Assembly (NCBI RefSeq): GCF_002078875.1
Contig: NC_034420.1
Coordinates: forward strand, 3,088 to 67,087
Direction: 5' to 3'
Length of the DNA stretch: 64,000 nucleotides
From: Numida meleagris
Taxonomy: Eukaryota > Chordata > Aves > Galliformes > Numididae
The translations under genes were made by a program, and so were the position numbers. Shown here piece by piece: positions 60,901 through 64,000 of this stretch. The number at the start of each line of letters is the position of its first letter. Positions within the stretch are counted from its first letter, which is position 1. The notes beneath the pieces were generated by a model. That model searched no databases and was not told the origin of the DNA. It saw only the letters and a program-made list of their open reading frames with translations.

Positions 60901-63900
60901 AACTTGTCACCTCTCAAAAAGACCGCATTTACCTCAGCAAGCAAATACTCCCTTATTTTACATAACATTCCTGTGTTACACACTTTTACCACAATTGCAC
61001 AACCTCCAAAAACATGCTGCATCCCAGGACAGCTCCTCCTCATCTGTAGCTTCTATGTTCAGCAGGCAAAGAGAACTGCGACACTTGCCTCTTTTCAGCA
61101 TGAAGAAAGGCCATTCAAAACACAAACAACCCTCACTCACCTCCTCAGTTTCCCTGTGAAAATAGAAGTACTTGGTACAGAGCCCCCAAAGCCACAAACT
61201 CCACGTCTGGTAAAGCAGACAGCAAGATCAGTGCCACGGGAATACATCTTCACCAGATTCAAGAGTAATAATCCTGGCATCTGAGCTGATTATTACCTGA
61301 GCTTAACTATTAACTCAATGTGTAAGCCATCATGTACCCAAAAGACAGGACTAAGGATATCTAAAAATGCACAGTTCAGCATCAGCACAATACGTTGAAC
61401 GTTGGCTTGACTGGAAAACTATATCTGATCACAAAAATTAATACCACAGGATTAACTGAAATGCACAATGGCCAGTCCTCTCATTTCATGTATGCTGCAG
61501 GGTGGCTGCTAGATTTCACTGAAGGCTCAAATGATACCTCAGCACTTTGTCATCTTCAAATGTGTTTAATAAAATCTGTAACCCCTCTGGCAGTGGGGGG
61601 GAGGGGAGTGGAGGGGAGGAAAGCCCATGTAAGGAGCTGACTAGCCACTCACTTGAGCAGTACAGAACCTGACTTCTCACAGAAAGTAAAACAGGATGGA
61701 GGAAAGAAAAATGTATTACATGTATGTGGATTACAGAAGAAATTCTGTGGTCTTGTAGATGGAGAATTCACAAGAAATGAAGGACTAATACACAGGCATC
61801 CTCTCTATATTGAGCAATGATCAGAAAATCTGTAGCTAAAGGTGTTATTGGTACAGGAAGGAGAGTGGATGCAGGCAAGAACTGTTGGTTCTTTTCACTT
61901 TTTCAATAATCTGGTCTTCACTGTCTGCATGAATGTCTTTAACATTTGATTTGTTCTTTTCTTCTGTTTTTGGGTTGTGCTGTTGTTTTGGGGGTGGTAG
62001 TGGTTGGTTGGGTTTCTGGGTTTTTGGCTTTTTTTTGGAGTAGCCCCAAAGCTGAACTGGAAAGCCAGACTTGCTGACTGCTGCAATGCTGATCTACACC
62101 TGAGGCTGTGCTGAAGCAAACAGGGAGCACAAAGGGGAGAAATGTTCAGTATTTTTCCAAGTTCACTGCAATATGCAGGAGCCACACGTGTATGCCTAAG
62201 CACATAGGCAGGTGCAGATGTAACCCACCTTTATCTCATCTCTAATTTCAGAGATCACTGTCTCCAGTGCTGGAGTTCTATGTTCCTCTTGCAGTTATCT
62301 ATTCAATGTTCTCGTTCATATACTTCAAAAAAATAACATATTTTAGAGGAATTAATTCAGCCAGAGGATCGCTATACTTTTCAAACACCTTATGAAAAGC
62401 TTCATTTTGAACTTAGTATCTCCTGCCTTGGTTCTGTTCTTCATACTCAGACAAATGAAAGTCCTTATCTTCCCTTTTCTCTTTGTTATCTTTTATGATC
62501 AACTCCACAACACAATCAGCTCGTTTCCCCTTCCTGCCTGTTTCTCGGCAAGCACAGCAGCCCTTTGTTCCAGGATGCAGTCCCTCTTAGTTGAACCAAG
62601 GCAGCTATGTGGTGCCCCTACCCTTCCGTGTGCCAGCATTTGTCCTCAGCAGCAGCTCATTGAGTTGAATCCAACCTACACAAGTCCTTTCAGGCAGAAC
62701 AAGTCCCCAGTCCAGCTAGCTCAACCGTCAGAGAATTATGCTGATTTGGGGACAGGACTAGAACGTATGGCATGAACAAAAAGAAAAAGCAGAACTCAAA
62801 ATCCCAGACTTCAGTTAGTATAAGCTGCTACAGGACAACACAAAGCCCATCCATTTGGTCTACGTGAATGAAATGCAGGTGAATTCTTAGCAGCTACAAG
62901 TCCTTCTGCCTCCCTGCCAGCTGCTTTCATGCATCATGGGATGCAAACTGGGTAATTAACGGGGAAGCATTCCTTTGTCCCAAAGCTGAAAACTGACTCT
63001 AATAAGAATCACCTGCAGTAAGCCTGCTTCACAGGGAGGAGCACAGACGTGGGAGCAGATCAACTTCCCTGTGTTCCCTCCAAACTCTCAGTCATGCATT
63101 TTCTCTCTTCCTTTCCCTTTGCTACACCCATGACAAGCACAACAGGAATAGCAGCAAAAATCCATTGTGCTCAAGATAACCCTGTGCTTCACAAAGCTGG
63201 GGTTATATTTTTGTCTCCTAGCAACTCTGCAGGCCAACTTGGCAACGATTTTGTACCGAGCATTTGCTAACATAAGGTTGTTGCTGCTCTTCTCAAATAG
63301 TCACTTTATGCTCTCTAACTGCCTCCTTCTCTGCTCTGTATTGCACAGGTGGAATGTGCTCAGAGGCCTTCCTGGAAAATTCGTGAAAGCAAACAGTGCT
63401 CCTCACCTTACCTGCACACCTCATCCTCTGATGATTACCCCTCCACATGAAGGAATTACGGTGAGTTGTTAAGCTAAAGAGTAATTCAAATTCATCAGGA
63501 GAAATGAACAAATGGAAAGGAAAATCTGTACATCAGAGTGGATTTATCACCAAAGATTTCCTGCCAGAGCTGACCTCCCATCACAGCTATGAAAGATTCA
63601 GATGTAGTTTCTACAACCTCTGTTTCAAAAGCTTATCATCACAGAATGGCACAGAGGGAAATAGCAGGCAAGAAAAAGAAGGTTAATTGTGGATCTCAAG
63701 GAGGATGAAGCTTTTAAAATTAGATGTGTTACATAATTTGCAAGTTCAGAAAAAAATGCATCAGGAAAGACACAGTTGTAGCACTGAAATTCATGGATGG
63801 ATAGGGGTTTCACACAGAGAACAGCTACAAGATTGGCAGAACCGCTCCAAGCTTGCCAACCCACTGCGTCCTCAGACAAGATCAGATGCCTGACATGGAT

Positions 63901-64000
63901 TTAGTCCGCGTGACCCACTAGCCTCCCTGTGAGGGCTGCCAATTAGCTTCAGCTGTGATGGGGTTTTCTTTGATGGGGCGAATTGCCAGCGAGGAACTGG

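Larger units (their letters stand above)
46356..64000 (-). other. PCDHA: Probable PCDHA intron 2 (between constant exons 2 and 3)
   Basis: Sequence upstream, in the transcriptional sense, of the last PCDHA exon. I searched the minus strand for constant exon 2 (the part before the PEAGEVSPP block, expected to contain a QQWPTVSSAT-like segment) and constant exon 1 (an NPDWRYSASLRAGMHSS-like segment). I found neither, so both should lie beyond 64000. The stretch has two CR1 fragments (53470-53698, 54799-54962), a hairpin at 47988-48019, a palindrome at 54758-54779 and a T14G10 run at 52628-52651. Otherwise it is low in recognised repeats. In mammals this intron contains the HS7 enhancer, and an avian equivalent could be here, but I could not identify it by motif. 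Confidence 0.7.

Noticed and set aside
1..64000. tRNA, rRNA, CRISPR or bacterial-type operons
   Set aside because: No cloverleaf B-box (GGTTCGAATCC-like) match, no ribosomal sequence, no regularly spaced repeats and no ribosome-binding-site/ORF organisation; the sequence is vertebrate.

Overview
This is a window of vertebrate nuclear DNA from a bird, most likely a galliform (chicken or a close relative). The evidence is at least nine CR1 retroposon fragments with bird-type 3' ends, a deleted Galluhop (Mariner1_GG-type) transposon, and avian ERV solo LTRs. Coding density is very low. Only one stretch reads as a real protein-coding exon, and no tRNA, rRNA, CRISPR array or bacterial feature was seen.

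The anchor is at 46045-46355 on the minus strand: the last constant exon of the clustered protocadherin alpha locus (PCDHA). It has a good splice acceptor, ends in the lysine-rich cytoplasmic tail and a TGA stop, and is followed toward lower coordinates by a probable 3' UTR reaching about 44.0-44.2 kb. Transcription therefore runs right to left. Everything from 46356 to 64000 would be the intron separating constant exons 2 and 3. Neither constant exon 1 nor 2 was found, so that intron is at least 17.6 kb here. It carries two CR1 fragments, a perfect 14-bp hairpin and a 22-bp palindrome.

From about 44 kb down to position 1 lies roughly 44 kb with no recognisable exon, the interval downstream of the alpha cluster. 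It holds most of the repeats: CR1 copies at 2.6, 3.6-4.4, 21.7-23.3, 24.6, 26.4-27.0, 28.8-29.1 and 33.8-34.6 kb; an LTR at 5.2-6.3 kb split by Galluhop; solo LTRs at 14.2-14.6 and 15.1-15.7 kb; a 159-bp pure pyrimidine tract at 9.8 kb; and short microsatellites. Three parts stand out as possibly regulatory: a CpG-rich left edge (1-240), a CpG-rich island at 1.86-2.56 kb, and a CpG-enriched block at 7.96-8.24 kb with two CTCF-like motifs 84 bp apart in the same orientation.

The most interesting hypothesis is that the 8-kb block is the avian counterpart of the mammalian HS5-1 enhancer, which sits downstream of PCDHA and loops to alpha promoters through CTCF. Both motifs lie on the plus strand, the orientation expected for an enhancer anchor facing promoters to its right. 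This rests on motif reading only and has not been tested by alignment or binding data.
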